Source of the DNA: JBGPYB01 sp041493035 | GTDB taxonomy: Bacteria > Acidobacteriota > Vicinamibacteria > Fen-336 | Reading direction: 5' to 3' | DNA length: 64,000 bases | NCBI GenBank assembly: GCA_041493035.1 | Contig: JBGPYB010000003.1 | Span: forward strand, 1-64,000 | Shown: piece by piece, positions 32,296-44,374 of the stretch | How positions within the stretch are numbered: position 1 is the first letter of the stretch | How the letters are laid out: every line of letters begins with the position of its first letter | Notes under the pieces: generated by a model | The model's input: the letters and a program-made list of their open reading frames with translations, nothing else | Told to the model about the DNA's origin: nothing | Database searches by the model: none | Position numbers and translations under genes: made by a program

Positions 32296-32736
32296 ATGAG
32301 ACCTCTCATTGTGTCGATTGCGGCCCTTCTGGCCGTCGTCCTGCTCGGATGCGCCGGGCAGAAATCCGGTGCGGGTTTCCGGCTACCTGACGGGGATCCT
32401 GCCGCCGGCAAGGTGGCGTTCGAGGAGTTGAAGTGCCGCGAGTGCCACCGGGTGCAGGGGGTTGAGTTTGCGGCTCCGACGGTGAAACCCCCGGTCCCAG
32501 TGGTCCTGGGGGGCGAGGTTCCCCACGTCAAGACCGACGGCGATCTCGTCACCTCCATCATCAACCCCTCCCACCGCATATCCGCGGCCTACAAGCCGGA
32601 GGAGGTGAGGCAGCCCGACGGCTCGTCGCGGATGCCCGACCTCACCAGGGTGATGACGGTCCGCCAGCTGGTGGACGTGGTCGCGTTCCTGCAGACGCGC
32701 TACACGGTGGTCAGGCCCGGAGGGCCCGTCCGGTAG
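32296..32736 (+). CDS. c-type cytochrome lipoprotein
   Basis: 146 residues. Lipoprotein signal with VVLLGCAGQ at residues 12-20; one heme motif CRECH near residue 48, and a C-terminal axial methionine candidate in SSRMPDLTRVMTV, followed by VVAFLQTRY. This is a small class I cytochrome c anchored to the outer face of a membrane. GGAGG lies upstream of ATG 32296; the open frame upstream is not homologous. It faces the oxidase operon and may carry electrons to it, which is inference. Confidence 0.88.
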   Translation: MRPLIVSIAALLAVVLLGCAGQKSGAGFRLPDGDPAAGKVAFEELKCRECHRVQGVEFAAPTVKPPVPVVLGGEVPHVKTDGDLVTSIINPSHRISAAYKPEEVRQPDGSSRMPDLTRVMTVRQLVDVVAFLQTRYTVVRPGGPVR

Positions 32737-32751
32737 GATCTCGCCGGGAGA

Positions 32752-33081
32752 TCAGGCGGCGGGTCGGCCGAGCAGCCAGCCGCGGGTCAGGTAGTCGCTC
32801 ATCGTGATGGCGATGAGGATGAAGAGCCAGACGAACGCGGAAGCCACGACCAGTTGGACCAGGGGCCCGCTGTACTTCACGTGCATGAAGAACAGAATCA
32901 CCAGGATCGCCTTCAGGCAGGCGATGCTCAGCGCCACGACGACGTTCACGGGGATCCGGAAACCGCCCACTTCCGGCTCCCCCAAATCGACGCGGGCTGC
33001 GGCCACCGTGGCGAGAGTCAGGACCAGCAGGGCGGCAAAGACCGCCAGGTAGGTTCTCACGGGAACGAGATGTTCGGACAT
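32752..33081 (-). CDS. Cytochrome c oxidase subunit IV (caa3 type)
   Basis: 109 residues, three membrane helices: TYLAVFAALLVLTLATVAAA, VVVALSIACLKAILVILFFMHVKYSG and LVVASAFVWLFILIAITMSDY. ILFFMHVKYS is the mark of prokaryotic oxidase subunit IV. It is the last gene of the complex III/oxidase operon, 11 bases after subunit III. The open frame continues upstream through subunit III in another frame, but ATG 33081 begins the homologous part. Confidence 0.88.
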   Translation of the reverse strand: MSEHLVPVRTYLAVFAALLVLTLATVAAARVDLGEPEVGGFRIPVNVVVALSIACLKAILVILFFMHVKYSGPLVQLVVASAFVWLFILIAITMSDYLTRGWLLGRPAA

Positions 33082-33092
33082 GCCCTGCCTCG

Positions 33093-33735
<643 letters not shown>

Positions 33736-33743
<8 letters not shown>

Positions 33744-35379
33744 GGAAGGGCTCCTTGGGCGGCACCGTGTAGTCGTAGGCCTCCTCGTCGACGACGGGCG
33801 TTTCGCGGAAGTTGTCGGGGGGAGGAGGCGACGAAGTCCGCCATTCGAGACCCGTGGCGGGCCAGGGGTTGGCGGGGGCGATCTTCCCGTAGCGCATCGA
33901 CCAGGCAAAGTAGACCATCGGTATCAGGTAGCCGACACCAAGGATCGACGCGCCCGCCGACGACATCACGTTCAGGACCTGAAATTCCTCGGGGTAGTAG
34001 TGGTAGCGCCGAGGCATCCCGAGGTAGCCGAGGATGAACTGGGGAAAGAAGGTCAGGTTGAAGCCGATGAAGATGACGAAGGCCGATACCCGCGCCCACC
34101 ACTCCGGGTACAGGCGACCCGTGATCTTGGGCCACCAGAAGTGCAGCCCGCCGAGGTACGCCATCACTGTGCTGCCCACCATGATGTAGTGGAAGTGGGC
34201 CACCACGAAGTAGGTGTCGGTCACGTGGATGTCGAGACCCAGCGCCGCGAGGAAGAGCCCGGTGAGGCCGCCGATGGTGAAGAGGCCGATGAAACCAAAG
34301 GCGTAGAGCATCGGCGTCTGGTACGAGATCGAGCCGCGGTAGAGGGTCGCCGTCCAGTTGAAGACCTTGATGGCCGAAGGGATGGCCACGAGGAACGAGA
34401 GCGCCGAAAAGATCATCGCGGAGTAGACCGAGATGCCGGCCACGAACATGTGGTGCGCCCAGACCAGGAATCCCAGAACCGCGATGGCCAGGCTCGACAT
34501 GGCAATGAACGGATAACCGAAGATCCGCTTGCGCGAGAAGCAGGTGACAAGCTCGCTCATCACACCCATGGCCGGCAGGATCATGATGTAAACCGCCGGG
34601 TGGGAGTAGAACCAGAAGAGGTGCTGGAAGAGGACTGGGTCCCCGCCGCGGTTCGGGTCGAAGAAGCCGAAGTGGAAGACGCGCTCGAAGGCCACGAGCA
34701 GAATCGTGACGGCAACCACCGGCGTGCCGAGGATCTGGATGAGGCTCGTGGCGTAGTGGGCCCAGACGAAGAGGGGCAGCCGGAACCAGGTGAGGCCCGG
34801 AGCCCGCATCTTGTGGATCGTCACGATGAAGTTGAGGCCCGTGAGAATCGAGGAGAAGCCGGCGACGAAGATCCCGAGAGCAGCGGGAATGACAGCGGAG
34901 TTGGAGAAGACCGTGCTGTAAGGAGTGTAGAACGTCCAGCCGGTGTCGAGACCGCCGTGGACCAGGGCGAAGAGGGCAAAGAAGGCCCCGATCATGTAGA
35001 GGTACCAGCTGAGGAGGTTGATCCGCGGGAACGCGAGATCCTTGGCGCCGAGCATGAGCGGGATGAGGAAGTTCCCCAGCACTGCGGGAATGGCCGGGAT
35101 CAGGAAGAAGAAGACCATGATGACGCCGTGGGCCGTGAAGAGTTTGTTGTAGGTCTCGGACGAGACGAGGTCCCCCGGCGGCGTCACGAGCTCCAAGCGA
35201 ATGAGGACGGCATAGGCCCCGCCCAGGAAGAACATTACGGTGACAGACGCGAGATAGAGGAGCGCGATCCGCTTGTGGTCCCGCGTGAAGAGCCAGGACC
35301 AGATGCCGTAGTCGGCGTTCAGGTAGTGCCGCTTCGGGAACTCGGGCGCGGGCACGAGAGGAGCCGCGGCGGCGCTCAT
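33736..35379 (-). CDS. ctaD: Cytochrome c oxidase subunit I (A2-type heme-copper oxidase)
   Basis: 547 residues, twelve membrane helices. It reduces oxygen to water at a heme a3-CuB centre and pumps protons. Heme a ligand in LFTAHGVIMVFFFLIPA; the CuB/cross-linked Tyr helix reads FWFYSHPAVYIMILPAMG; VWAHHMFVAG gives two CuB histidines; TDTYFVVAHFHYIMVG gives the a3 and a ligands. The YSHPxVY form without the channel glutamate (HPEVY in A1) marks subfamily A2, where Tyr-Ser replaces the Glu. Start ATG 35379 overlaps the subunit II stop; the frame is open upstream without homology. Confidence 0.97.
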
Positions 35380-36347
35380 CGCTGCCCTCCCGCGGGGGAG
35401 CCTGCGGCGATCGCCTGGGGCCCCTTCAGGGATTGAATGTAGGCGATGAGCTGGAGAAGCGTGTCCTCGGTCACCTGGCCCTGATAGGTCGGCATGATGG
35501 GCTGATATCCCTCCACGATCTTGGCAGACGGGTTCACGATCGACTCGCGCAGGTAGGATTCGTCCGCGATCACGACCTGGCCGCCCTGGAGGCGCACGCG
35601 CCGGCCGGCGACGCCGTCGAGGATCGGACCCCGCGTCCCAGAGTCGCCGCGGTGACAGGTGACACAGTTGAGCTCCGTGAAGAACTTCTCCCCCGCCGCA
35701 ACGGGCGACACCGGCGCCGGCCCTCCCTGGAGCCAGGTCTGATACTCGGCGGGCTCCATGACCACGATCTGGCCGATCATCCGCGAGTGCTCCGTGCCGC
35801 AGTATTCGGCGCAGAAAAGATGGTACTTCCCCGGCTTCGTCGCCCGGAACCACGCCACGCTGTACCGTCCCGGCACGGCGTCCTTCTTCATGCGAAAGGC
35901 GGGGACGAAGAAGCTGTGGATCACGTCCTCTGACGTGAGGTTGAGCTTCACCGGGCGTCCCACCGGGACGTGAAGCTCGTTGATCTCGCGCTGGCCCGTC
36001 ATGTGCTGGAGCTTCCACATCCAGCGCTTCCCCACGACGTTGATGTCGATGGAGTCGTCGGGGGGGCGGTTCTGGGCGAAGAAGACTACGGCCCCCCAGA
36101 CGAAGACGACCATACAGATGGCAAAGGGAATGAGGGTCCAGGTGAGCTCCAGCGCCAGGGAGCCCTCTATCTCGCCCGGCCGCTCGTCGGCGTGGCGCCG
36201 ACGATAGCGCATGGCGAAGAGAGCCAGAGCGGCCGCGATCCCCACCGAGAAGAAAGCCGTGATCGCCAGGAGGAAAAAGTAGAGACCGTCGACGCCTGGG
36301 GCGAGGCTCGAGGCCTGCTCGGGGAAGAGGGGGAACCCGGAGAACAT
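35376..36347 (-). CDS. ctaC: Cytochrome c oxidase subunit II fused to cytochrome c (caa3)
   Basis: 323 residues. Two membrane helices (YFFLLAITAFFSVGIAAALAL and LTWTLIPFAICMVVFVWGA), then the CuA cupredoxin domain with VGKRWMWKLQHM and CAEYCGTEHSRM (binuclear copper ligands). A C-terminal cytochrome c domain has CVTCH and a distal methionine in QPIMPTYQG. The fused cytochrome defines a caa3 oxidase, which takes electrons directly from alternative complex III or from small cytochromes. No obvious lipobox is present at the N-terminus. Confidence 0.96.
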   Translation of the reverse strand: MFSGFPLFPEQASSLAPGVDGLYFFLLAITAFFSVGIAAALALFAMRYRRRHADERPGEIEGSLALELTWTLIPFAICMVVFVWGAVVFFAQNRPPDDSIDINVVGKRWMWKLQHMTGQREINELHVPVGRPVKLNLTSEDVIHSFFVPAFRMKKDAVPGRYSVAWFRATKPGKYHLFCAEYCGTEHSRMIGQIVVMEPAEYQTWLQGGPAPVSPVAAGEKFFTELNCVTCHRGDSGTRGPILDGVAGRRVRLQGGQVVIADESYLRESIVNPSAKIVEGYQPIMPTYQGQVTEDTLLQLIAYIQSLKGPQAIAAGSPAGGQR

Positions 36348-36350
36348 GGC

Positions 36351-37181
36351 CTAGCGCACCCCTCCCTGAGAGGCCTCAGCCGCCCTCGTCCGCCTCAGAA
36401 CGCCTTCGCGGCGGAGCATGAGGACGATGAAGCCGACAAGACCGAGAACCGTGAGGGCGCCGGCGGCGCGGACCATCCGCATGATGGCCGCACCGTACTT
36501 CCCGGTGGTCGGGTCGTACTGGTAACAGGCGAGGATGATCTGATCCACCGGCGTGCCGATGCGCCCCGCCGAGGCTTCGACGACCGCGAGGCGCAGGTCG
36601 CGCGGAGCGTACTCGATCCCGTAAAGGTAGCGGGCGACCTTCCCCTCGGGCGTGAGGACGAGGACGCCCGCCGGGTGGGCGAACTGCTTCGTTTCCGCGT
36701 CCCACACGTACCGGAAGCCCACGGCCTTCGTGAGGGCCGCGATCGAGGCGGGGTCTCCCGTCAGGAAGTGCCAGCCTGCCGCGGCTCCGGGGCGTTTGTA
36801 CCGCTCCAGATAGGACTTCTTCTTGGCGGCGGCGAGGGCGGGCGTCTCCCGGGGGTCGAAGCTGACGGTCACGACCTCGAATTCCCTGCCGGCGCTCATC
36901 GAGATGATGTTGAGGGCGCTCGCAAGGCCATTGAGGGTGACGGTGCAGAGCATCGGGCAGGCGTAATAGTTCAGGGAAAGGACCACGGGCTTCTTGCCGA
37001 AGTAGTCTCCGAGACGAATCGTCTCCCCTGCTTCGTTGCGAAACGGTAGATCGAGGGGAACGCTCTCGCCGAGACGCTGGTCGAAGCCGATCTCCGTGAG
37101 AACCGGCGGTCGCTGCTCATCGGCTCGGCCCCGCGTGGCGGCCGCGAGCAGGGCCAATGCCATCACCAGGCGCCGTGTCAC
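36351..37181 (-). CDS. SCO1/SenC-family copper chaperone for cytochrome oxidase
   Basis: 276 residues. Signal peptide (1-20), thioredoxin-like domain with the copper motif YYACPMLC and the distal histidine in FAHPAGVLVLTPEGKV. A C-terminal membrane helix (AAGALTVLGLVGFIVLMLRRE) anchors it, as in SCO proteins of alternative-complex-III clusters. It inserts or reduces the CuA site of subunit II, the next gene. GTG start overlapping the preceding stop (GTGA). Confidence 0.92.
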   Translation of the reverse strand: MTRRLVMALALLAAATRGRADEQRPPVLTEIGFDQRLGESVPLDLPFRNEAGETIRLGDYFGKKPVVLSLNYYACPMLCTVTLNGLASALNIISMSAGREFEVVTVSFDPRETPALAAAKKKSYLERYKRPGAAAGWHFLTGDPASIAALTKAVGFRYVWDAETKQFAHPAGVLVLTPEGKVARYLYGIEYAPRDLRLAVVEASAGRIGTPVDQIILACYQYDPTTGKYGAAIMRMVRAAGALTVLGLVGFIVLMLRREGVLRRTRAAEASQGGVR

Positions 37182-37615
37182 TTCTTCTTCCCTCCCTGGG
37201 GTGGCGCGTCGGCTCTTGCGGCTTCCGGGCTTCCTACCGGGAGGCCTCGCTCGGCGAGTAGTCGCATGGCTTCGTCGATGTCGATGTGGACAATCCCCGC
37301 CTGTGTGTCGATCCAGCCGTAGCCGTGGAGGATGTCGTCCTGCTGTTTCCGGTAGTCGGCCAGCTCACGCGTGGGATGGGTCTGGAGGCGCGGAAGAGGC
37401 GCCTCACGAGCGTTTCGCGCTTTCATCACGGGGGGAGGCGGCTGTTGCCGCTCTTCGAAGGCCGCGAGGCTGACGAACATCCATCGCATGAGGATCACGA
37501 CCGCGATGGTCCCGAAGAGAAGCCATAGCAGGAAGCGAAGGATGGCGGGCGGATGGGCGTCGGTCTTCTCGGAGCGGATCTCGGCGTTCCGTTCTTCCAC
37601 GGCGTGGTCGCTCAT
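37178..37615 (-). CDS. Small membrane-anchored protein of the act/cox cluster, function unknown
   Basis: 145 residues: N-terminal cytoplasmic part, one membrane helix (FLLWLLFGTIAVVILMRWMF), then a periplasmic domain with LPRLQTHPTRELADYRKQQ, ILHGYGWIDTQAGIVHIDI and DEAMRLLAERGLP. I recall similar proteins next to ActF and Sco genes in other genomes; they are uncharacterised. The tight overlaps with actF and sco argue for a role in assembly or as an accessory subunit. Confidence 0.75.
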   Translation of the reverse strand: MSDHAVEERNAEIRSEKTDAHPPAILRFLLWLLFGTIAVVILMRWMFVSLAAFEERQQPPPPVMKARNAREAPLPRLQTHPTRELADYRKQQDDILHGYGWIDTQAGIVHIDIDEAMRLLAERGLPVGSPEAARADAPPQGGKKK

Positions 37616-38793
37616 CGCACGACCCCGCTGGCCTGGTCCAGCAGCTCGCGGATCTCCGGCTCACCCACCGGAACGAGCGGACGCCCCTTCAACTGGCGGG
37701 CGAAGAGTGCCAGCCAGAGGCCGCCGATGCCGACGGGTAGCGTCACGTCGAGCCAGTGAAACGCGACACCTTGGGAGGCGGCGTGGTCAGCCAGGTCCGG
37801 GGCCACGAGCCAGTAGAGGTCCAGGAGCCTCACCGCGAAAACCCCACCTGCCACGGAACCCAGCAGGTGCCTGTTGCGCTTCAGGTCGCGGGAGAGCAGC
37901 AGCAGGAACGGCAAAGCGAAATGGAAGAGCACGAGGACGAGACCCACCGCCTGCCAGCCGCCGTGGAGGCGGCGGATGTACCAGGGGATCTCCTCGGGAA
38001 GGTTCCCAGACCACATGATGAGGAACTGGGAGAGGTTCATGTAGGTCCAGAGCATCACGAAGGCCAGGAGCAGCTTGCCGAGGTCGTGGACAGCTCCGGG
38101 GCCCACTACGTCGGAAAGAGGCTGCTCGCCGCCGAACACCGCAATGCAGACGATGACGAAGGAGAGAGCCGAGAGAGCCTGCCCGACCATGAACAGCACC
38201 CCGTAGATGGTCGAGGACCAGTGGGAATCGAGAGACATCGCCCAGTCGATGGACGAGAACGTGACGGTGAAACCGAGAAAGAGAAGGCTGACGCCGCCGA
38301 GGCCGCGCAGGCGGCGCGAGATCGCGCGACTCGGCCCCGCGTCGAGAGCCAGGGACCACTTGTTCATGAAAAAGGCCAGGGTGATCCAGACAGCGAAATA
38401 GAATGCGGCCCGGGCGAGAAAGAAGCCCGGGTTCAGGTAGAGAGCCTTGTGCTGGAGAACGGGGTCCGCCTCCACGGCGCCAGGACGAGCCCATGGGTAG
38501 ATCTGGCTCAGGCCGAAAGCGATCGGCAGAAAGAGCAGAGCCAGGACAGGCAAGGTGCGGGTTCCCGCTTCCAGGATGCGGCGGATCACGAGGCCCCAGA
38601 ACCCGCCGGTCAGGTGGTGGATCATGCTGACCGACAGACATCCCACCGTAAGGCCCACCCAGAAGAGGAAGGCGAAGAGATAGGAGCGGAAGAACTGGGT
38701 CGGGTTTGCCCAGCCGCCCAGGGCCGACGCCACGAGCCCGACGACCGCAAGGGCGAGTCCCGTTCGGTGCAGGGAATCGATCCGGGCGTTCAT
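37612..38793 (-). CDS. actF: Alternative complex III subunit ActF
   Basis: 393 residues, about ten membrane helices, related to the NrfD-like ActC. VGCLSVSMIHHLTGGFWGLVI, LTLAFFMNKWSLALD-like segment, FSSIDWAMSLDSHWSSTIYG and LLLAFVMLWTYMNLSQFLIMWSG are characteristic of ActF. It forms part of the quinol-binding and possible proton-moving membrane arm of the complex. ATGA overlaps on both sides. Confidence 0.92.
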   Translation of the reverse strand: MNARIDSLHRTGLALAVVGLVASALGGWANPTQFFRSYLFAFLFWVGLTVGCLSVSMIHHLTGGFWGLVIRRILEAGTRTLPVLALLFLPIAFGLSQIYPWARPGAVEADPVLQHKALYLNPGFFLARAAFYFAVWITLAFFMNKWSLALDAGPSRAISRRLRGLGGVSLLFLGFTVTFSSIDWAMSLDSHWSSTIYGVLFMVGQALSALSFVIVCIAVFGGEQPLSDVVGPGAVHDLGKLLLAFVMLWTYMNLSQFLIMWSGNLPEEIPWYIRRLHGGWQAVGLVLVLFHFALPFLLLLSRDLKRNRHLLGSVAGGVFAVRLLDLYWLVAPDLADHAASQGVAFHWLDVTLPVGIGGLWLALFARQLKGRPLVPVGEPEIRELLDQASGVVR

Positions 38794-39419
38794 TCGTGCT
38801 TCTCCCCCGATGGCTGATCGAGCAGGGCGCGCTTGTCAGCTGGCACGTCATCGAGGGTCGCGTGCTGGCTGAGCTGGAGGGCGCGGATGTACGCCGTGAT
38901 GGCCCAGCGGTCCCGGACCGGGACCTGTGCCGCGTAGTCCGACATGGCGCCGAAGCCATGACTTATCACGTCGAAGTAGTACCCGGGAGGCGAGAGCCGA
39001 AGGCGCTCGGTGTGGAACGACGGCGGCTGCTTGAACCCTCGCTGGACGATCATGCCGTCGCCGCGCCCCAGGAAGCCGTGGCACGGAGTGCAGTAGACAT
39101 CGAAGCGCTCCTGGCCACGGGCCAGCACGTCGGCGGTCACGGGGAAGGGGAAGGTCGTGGCGAGCTGCCCACCGACCTTCCCGGTGTACAGATGATCGTC
39201 ATCGTGGAGCTGGCCCCTCGCCACGGTGTCGGCCACGAGGGGTCGGGCCGACCGGTCATCACCGAAGAAATCGCTCTTCGCGAGGGGCTTGTACTTGGGC
39301 TGGTCGTGCATGTCCTGGCGACAGGCCGAACCCACGAGCGCCACAAGCGCCAGCAAGGCCACTCCCCTCTCCCGCTTGCGGGAGAGGGATAGGGTGAGGG
39401 CTGCCCACGGCCGACGCAT
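38790..39419 (-). CDS. actE: Alternative complex III monoheme cytochrome ActE (lipoprotein)
   Basis: 209 residues; one c-type heme (CTPCH) followed by GFLGRGDGMIVQRGF, and a lipoprotein signal ending ALVGSAC near residue 33. The first 18 residues (PWAALTLSLSRKRERGV) are encoded by a dispersed-repeat-like palindrome and lengthen the signal peptide. ATG 39419 is joined to the actD stop by TGATG, which favours this start; GTG at 39362-39360 downstream of the repeat is the alternative. ActE carries electrons from the complex towards the oxidase. Confidence 0.9.
   Translation of the reverse strand: MRRPWAALTLSLSRKRERGVALLALVALVGSACRQDMHDQPKYKPLAKSDFFGDDRSARPLVADTVARGQLHDDDHLYTGKVGGQLATTFPFPVTADVLARGQERFDVYCTPCHGFLGRGDGMIVQRGFKQPPSFHTERLRLSPPGYYFDVISHGFGAMSDYAAQVPVRDRWAITAYIRALQLSQHATLDDVPADKRALLDQPSGEKHE
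39365..39388. repeat. REP-like palindrome inside actE
   Basis: CCCTCTCCCGC-TT-GCGGGAGAGGG: 11-bp perfect inverted repeat with a two-base loop, followed by ATAGGGTGAGGG. Dispersed repeats with this core and flank (CCCTCACCC...CCCTCTCCCGCAAGCGGGAGAGGG) are familiar from many GC-rich genomes, usually between genes; here it is read in frame as part of the signal peptide. Confidence 0.65.
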
Positions 39420-39954
39420 CAGTGCTCCACCTCGGATACTTCAGAGGCGCCGAGGCCCTCTAGGAACTTCCGCGTGGCGTCGAGATTGAATTTCGGGTCG
39501 TCCGCCTCGATGCAGAGGAAGAACTTGTCACGCGTCGCGAGGGCAAAGCCCGGGACGTTGAACACGGGGTGGTACGGCTCGGGGAGGCCGTTGATGGCGA
39601 GCATCCCCAGGACCGCCGTCCCAGCAGCGAAGAGGATCGTCGTCTCGAAGGCCGCCGGGATGAACGCGGGCCAACTGAAGAAAGGCCTCCCTCCGATGTT
39701 CAACGGATACTCGATCACCGAGGCCCAGTACTCCAGGCCGAAGCCCGCGACAAGCCCCGTGATTCCTCCGGCGAGCACCATTGCGGGGAGCGGCGAATGA
39801 TGAAAGTGGAGAGCTTCCGATAGCTCCTCGATCGGATAGGGGGAGTAGCCGTCGACCTTCTTGTACCCCTCTTCTTTGACGCGTCGCGCCGCAGCCACCA
39901 CTTCGGCCGGGCTACGGAACTCCGCGAGCAACCCGTAGATCGGCGTCGTGACCT

Positions 39955-39958
<4 letters not shown>
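39419..39958 (-). CDS. actD: Alternative complex III subunit ActD (DUF3341)
   Basis: 179 residues. TPIYGLLAEFRSPAEVVAAARRVKEEGYKKVDGYSPYPIEEL at the N-terminus (cytoplasmic ferredoxin-like part), then two membrane helices (AMVLAGGITGLVAGFGLEYW and PAAFETTILFAAGTAVLGML). This is the DUF3341 subunit that bridges the membrane part of the complex. GTG 39958 overlaps the actC stop; the frame is open through actC but without homology. Confidence 0.92.
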
Positions 39959-41338
<1,380 letters not shown>

Positions 41339-41346
<8 letters not shown>

Positions 41347-44300
41347 GGCGGATCTCCGGGTTGTAGTTTTTGACCGAGGCCAGGTACGACGTGCGGGGCC
41401 GCGTGTTCAACTCGGCCAGGAGCCCGTAGTTTCGCGGCGTGGCCTTCAGCTTCGACACGCGACTCTCCGGGTCGTTCACATCTCCGAAGATGATAGCTTC
41501 GGCGGGACAGGCCTGCTGGCAGGCGGTCTTGATCTCGCCGTCCTTGATCTCGCGCCCCTCGTTCTTCGAGTCGATGCGCTTCTCGTTGATGCGCTGGACG
41601 CAGTAGGTGCACTTCTCCATGACGCCCCGGCTCCGCACGGTCACGTCGGGGTTGCGCATGAGCTTGAGGCTGGGCGTCTCCCAGTCCTGGTACAGATAGA
41701 AGTTGAACCGCCGCACCTTGTAGGGGCAGTTGTTGGAGCAGTATCTGGTCCCCACGCACCGGTTGTAAACCATCTCGTTCAGCCCCTCGTCGCTGTGGAC
41801 GGTGGCGGCGACCGGGCACACCACTTCGCACGGGGCGTTCTCGCAGTGCATGCAGAGAACCGGCTGGTGGTACGTCTCGGGGGCCTCGGGGGGTCCCTCG
41901 TAGTAGCGGTCGACGCGGATCCACTGCATCTCCCGACCGCGCCCCACCTGGTCGCGCCCCACCACCGGGATGTTGTTCTCCGACTGGCAGGCGGTGACGC
42001 AGGCGTTGCAGCCTACGCAGGAGTTGAGGTCGATGGACATCCCCCACGCGTGCCCCTCGTACTTGTGGCGGGGGTACATCGAAAGCTCGGCGGGAGGCTC
42101 TTCGCCTCCCTCATGGACGATCTCGGGGTTCTTCTCGAACTCCTCGAGGCTCGCGGCGCGCATCAGGTTGCGCCCTTCCATGCTCCAGTGGTCCTGGGTG
42201 CAAGCCACGAGATGGGTAGCGCCGGACTTGGTCACTTCGACCCCGGTTGCCGACCAAAGGGCGGTGCTCGCTCGGAGGGCATAGGCGTTGAAGCCGACGC
42301 CGTTGCCTACGCGCCCCGCTCTCGTGCGCCCGAAGCCCAGATGGACGGTCACGACGCCTTCGGGGTGGCCGGGGACGACCCAGGCGGGACCTTCGATCGT
42401 TCGCGATTCCACCTTGACCTTCACGACGTCGCTGATCGTCCCGGTGGAGATCCGCTTCCCACCGTTCTCGAGCCGTCCGTCGTAGTTGGTCGTCGTCACG
42501 ATGCCCAGGGCCTTGGCCATGGCCGGGCTCATGAGGACCGCGTTGTCCCAGGTAAGCTTGGTGAGGGGCTTCGGCAGCTCCTGGAGCCAGCCGTTGTTCG
42601 CGTAGCGACCGTCGCCGATGCTGGGGTCGGGACGCAGAACGACTTCGACGCCCTTCGCCGGGGGCGGCGGGGCGACGCGGGCCCACTCCCCGAGCTTCAC
42701 GGTCACGTTCTTTTCCGGGAAGGACGTTCCCGCGACCACACCGTCGTGGAGAACCCGCTGCCAGGTCCGCTCGGTGTCGACCCCGCCGAGATGCGCCCGC
42801 CAGTAGTCTTTGACGACGTCATGGCCCGACCGATCAGCGCGGAAGGCGGCGACGACCTCGTGGGCCGACTTGCCGCCGTAGAGTGGTGCTATGAGCGGCT
42901 GCATCACCGTCACCGTGCCGTCGAATGCTCGCGCGTCGCTCCACGTCTCGAGCGAATGGGCCTCGGGGATATGCCAGTGACAACGCTCCGCGGTCTCGTC
43001 GTCGTAGAGGCCGAGGTGCACGCGCAACGCCACCTTCTCCATGGCGTAGGCGATGCCAAAGTCCGCCGGCGCCGTGAAGACCGGGTTGCCACCGAGGACC
43101 ACCAGCACCTGCACCTTGGCGGCGAGCATGTCGGCCACCAGGGCCTTCAGCGATGCGAGTCGATCCACCGACTCGGCTTCGACAGGTGCGGTGTAGGCCA
43201 CGGTCTTCCCGACCGCTCCCAGCTTCTCGTTCATCGCGTGAGCGAGGGCGTGAACAGCAGGCGGCTGAGCGTCCCCCGCAACCACCACGCTTCGACCGTC
43301 AGTGCGCTTCAAGTCCTTGACGAGGGCCGCGACCAGATCGGCGTGGTCGGCGGTTCCACCTTCGACGGCGAGAGCCAACCCCGCAGCCACGGCGCGGGCG
43401 AAGCCTTCGACCTGGGACGGCCGCACGGGCAACCGATGGTCGGCCGAGGCGCCGGTCACGGAGATCGAGCTCTCGACGACGTAGAGCCGGTTCATCTCGG
43501 GGCGCTCGCTCGTGATCTTGCGGCGCGAGGCGAAGTCCCGGATGTAGCGCACGGCTCCCGGCCCGGTCCCCAGAAAGTCGGCATCAAGAGATAGGACGAC
43601 GTCGGCATTGGCGAATGAGTAGCGCGCTTCGACCGCCTCGCCGAAGGCGAGGATGCCCCCGGCACGGGCGTTGTCGCGCGCCGCGGGCTCGTACTGGTGC
43701 CAGCGCGCCTCGGGATAGTCGGCGAGGAGGTCTTTGATCTGCTGCGCCAGCGTGGGTGACGTGACGGTTTCCGTGAGGATGCGAAGCCCTGCGCCCTTGC
43801 TGATGCGCTGTGGGCCCAGGGCGGCGCGCAGTGTGTCGACGAACGTCGTCCACGACCTTATCTCGCCGTACGACGTGAGGGTCTTGGAGCGGTCGGGATC
43901 GTACAGACCCAGGATCGCCGCCTGGGTCACGGCGTCGGTGGCCCCCAGGCTCGCGGGATGATCGGGGTTGCCCTCGATCTTGGTGGGCCGGCCCATGTGA
44001 CTCTCGACCAGCACGCCCTTGGCGTATCCCCCCTCGGTCACGGCGGTGGCGAAGAAGAGCGGCCGACCGGGGATGACGTTCTCGGGAGCCTTGACGTAGG
44101 GGACGATGGTCTCGGTTGGCTGCTTCGTGCACGCCGTGAGCCCCGCGAGTGCGAGGGACGCCCCCATCACGCGAAGGAACTCGCGGCGACCCGCGGGGTC
44201 GTCGAACTCGGAGGCCTGCTCGGGGAACTCGCGATGCAGGAACTCGAGGAATCCCGGGGTCTCCGCCAACTCCTCCAAGCTCTTCCAGAAGGTGCGCCCC

Positions 44301-44374
44301 TGGGTACCGTCGAGCCGGCGCCGGACGCCGGAGAGGTCGACGCGGACGACAGGCACCCCGGGTTCGGCGCTCAT
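41339..44374 (-). CDS. actB: Alternative complex III iron-sulfur subunit ActB
   Basis: 1011 residues. Fused molybdopterin-oxidoreductase-like part (without the cofactor) and a C-terminal ferredoxin part. The N-terminal RREFLRVMGASLALAGLTAC is a twin-arginine-type signal. The ferredoxin part carries CVGCNACVTACQSENNIPVVG, CMHCENAPCEVVCPVAA, CVGTRYCSNNCPYKVRRFN and CTYCVQRINE, expected to hold three 4Fe-4S and one 3Fe-4S cluster. Electrons pass from ActC quinol through these to ActA hemes. ATG 44374 overlaps the actA stop; the upstream open frame has no homology. Confidence 0.95.

Noticed and set aside
32738..32754. GATCTC-GCCGG-GAGATC as a terminator between the cytochrome and subunit IV genes
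   Set aside because: Stem of only six pairs with no U tract on either strand.
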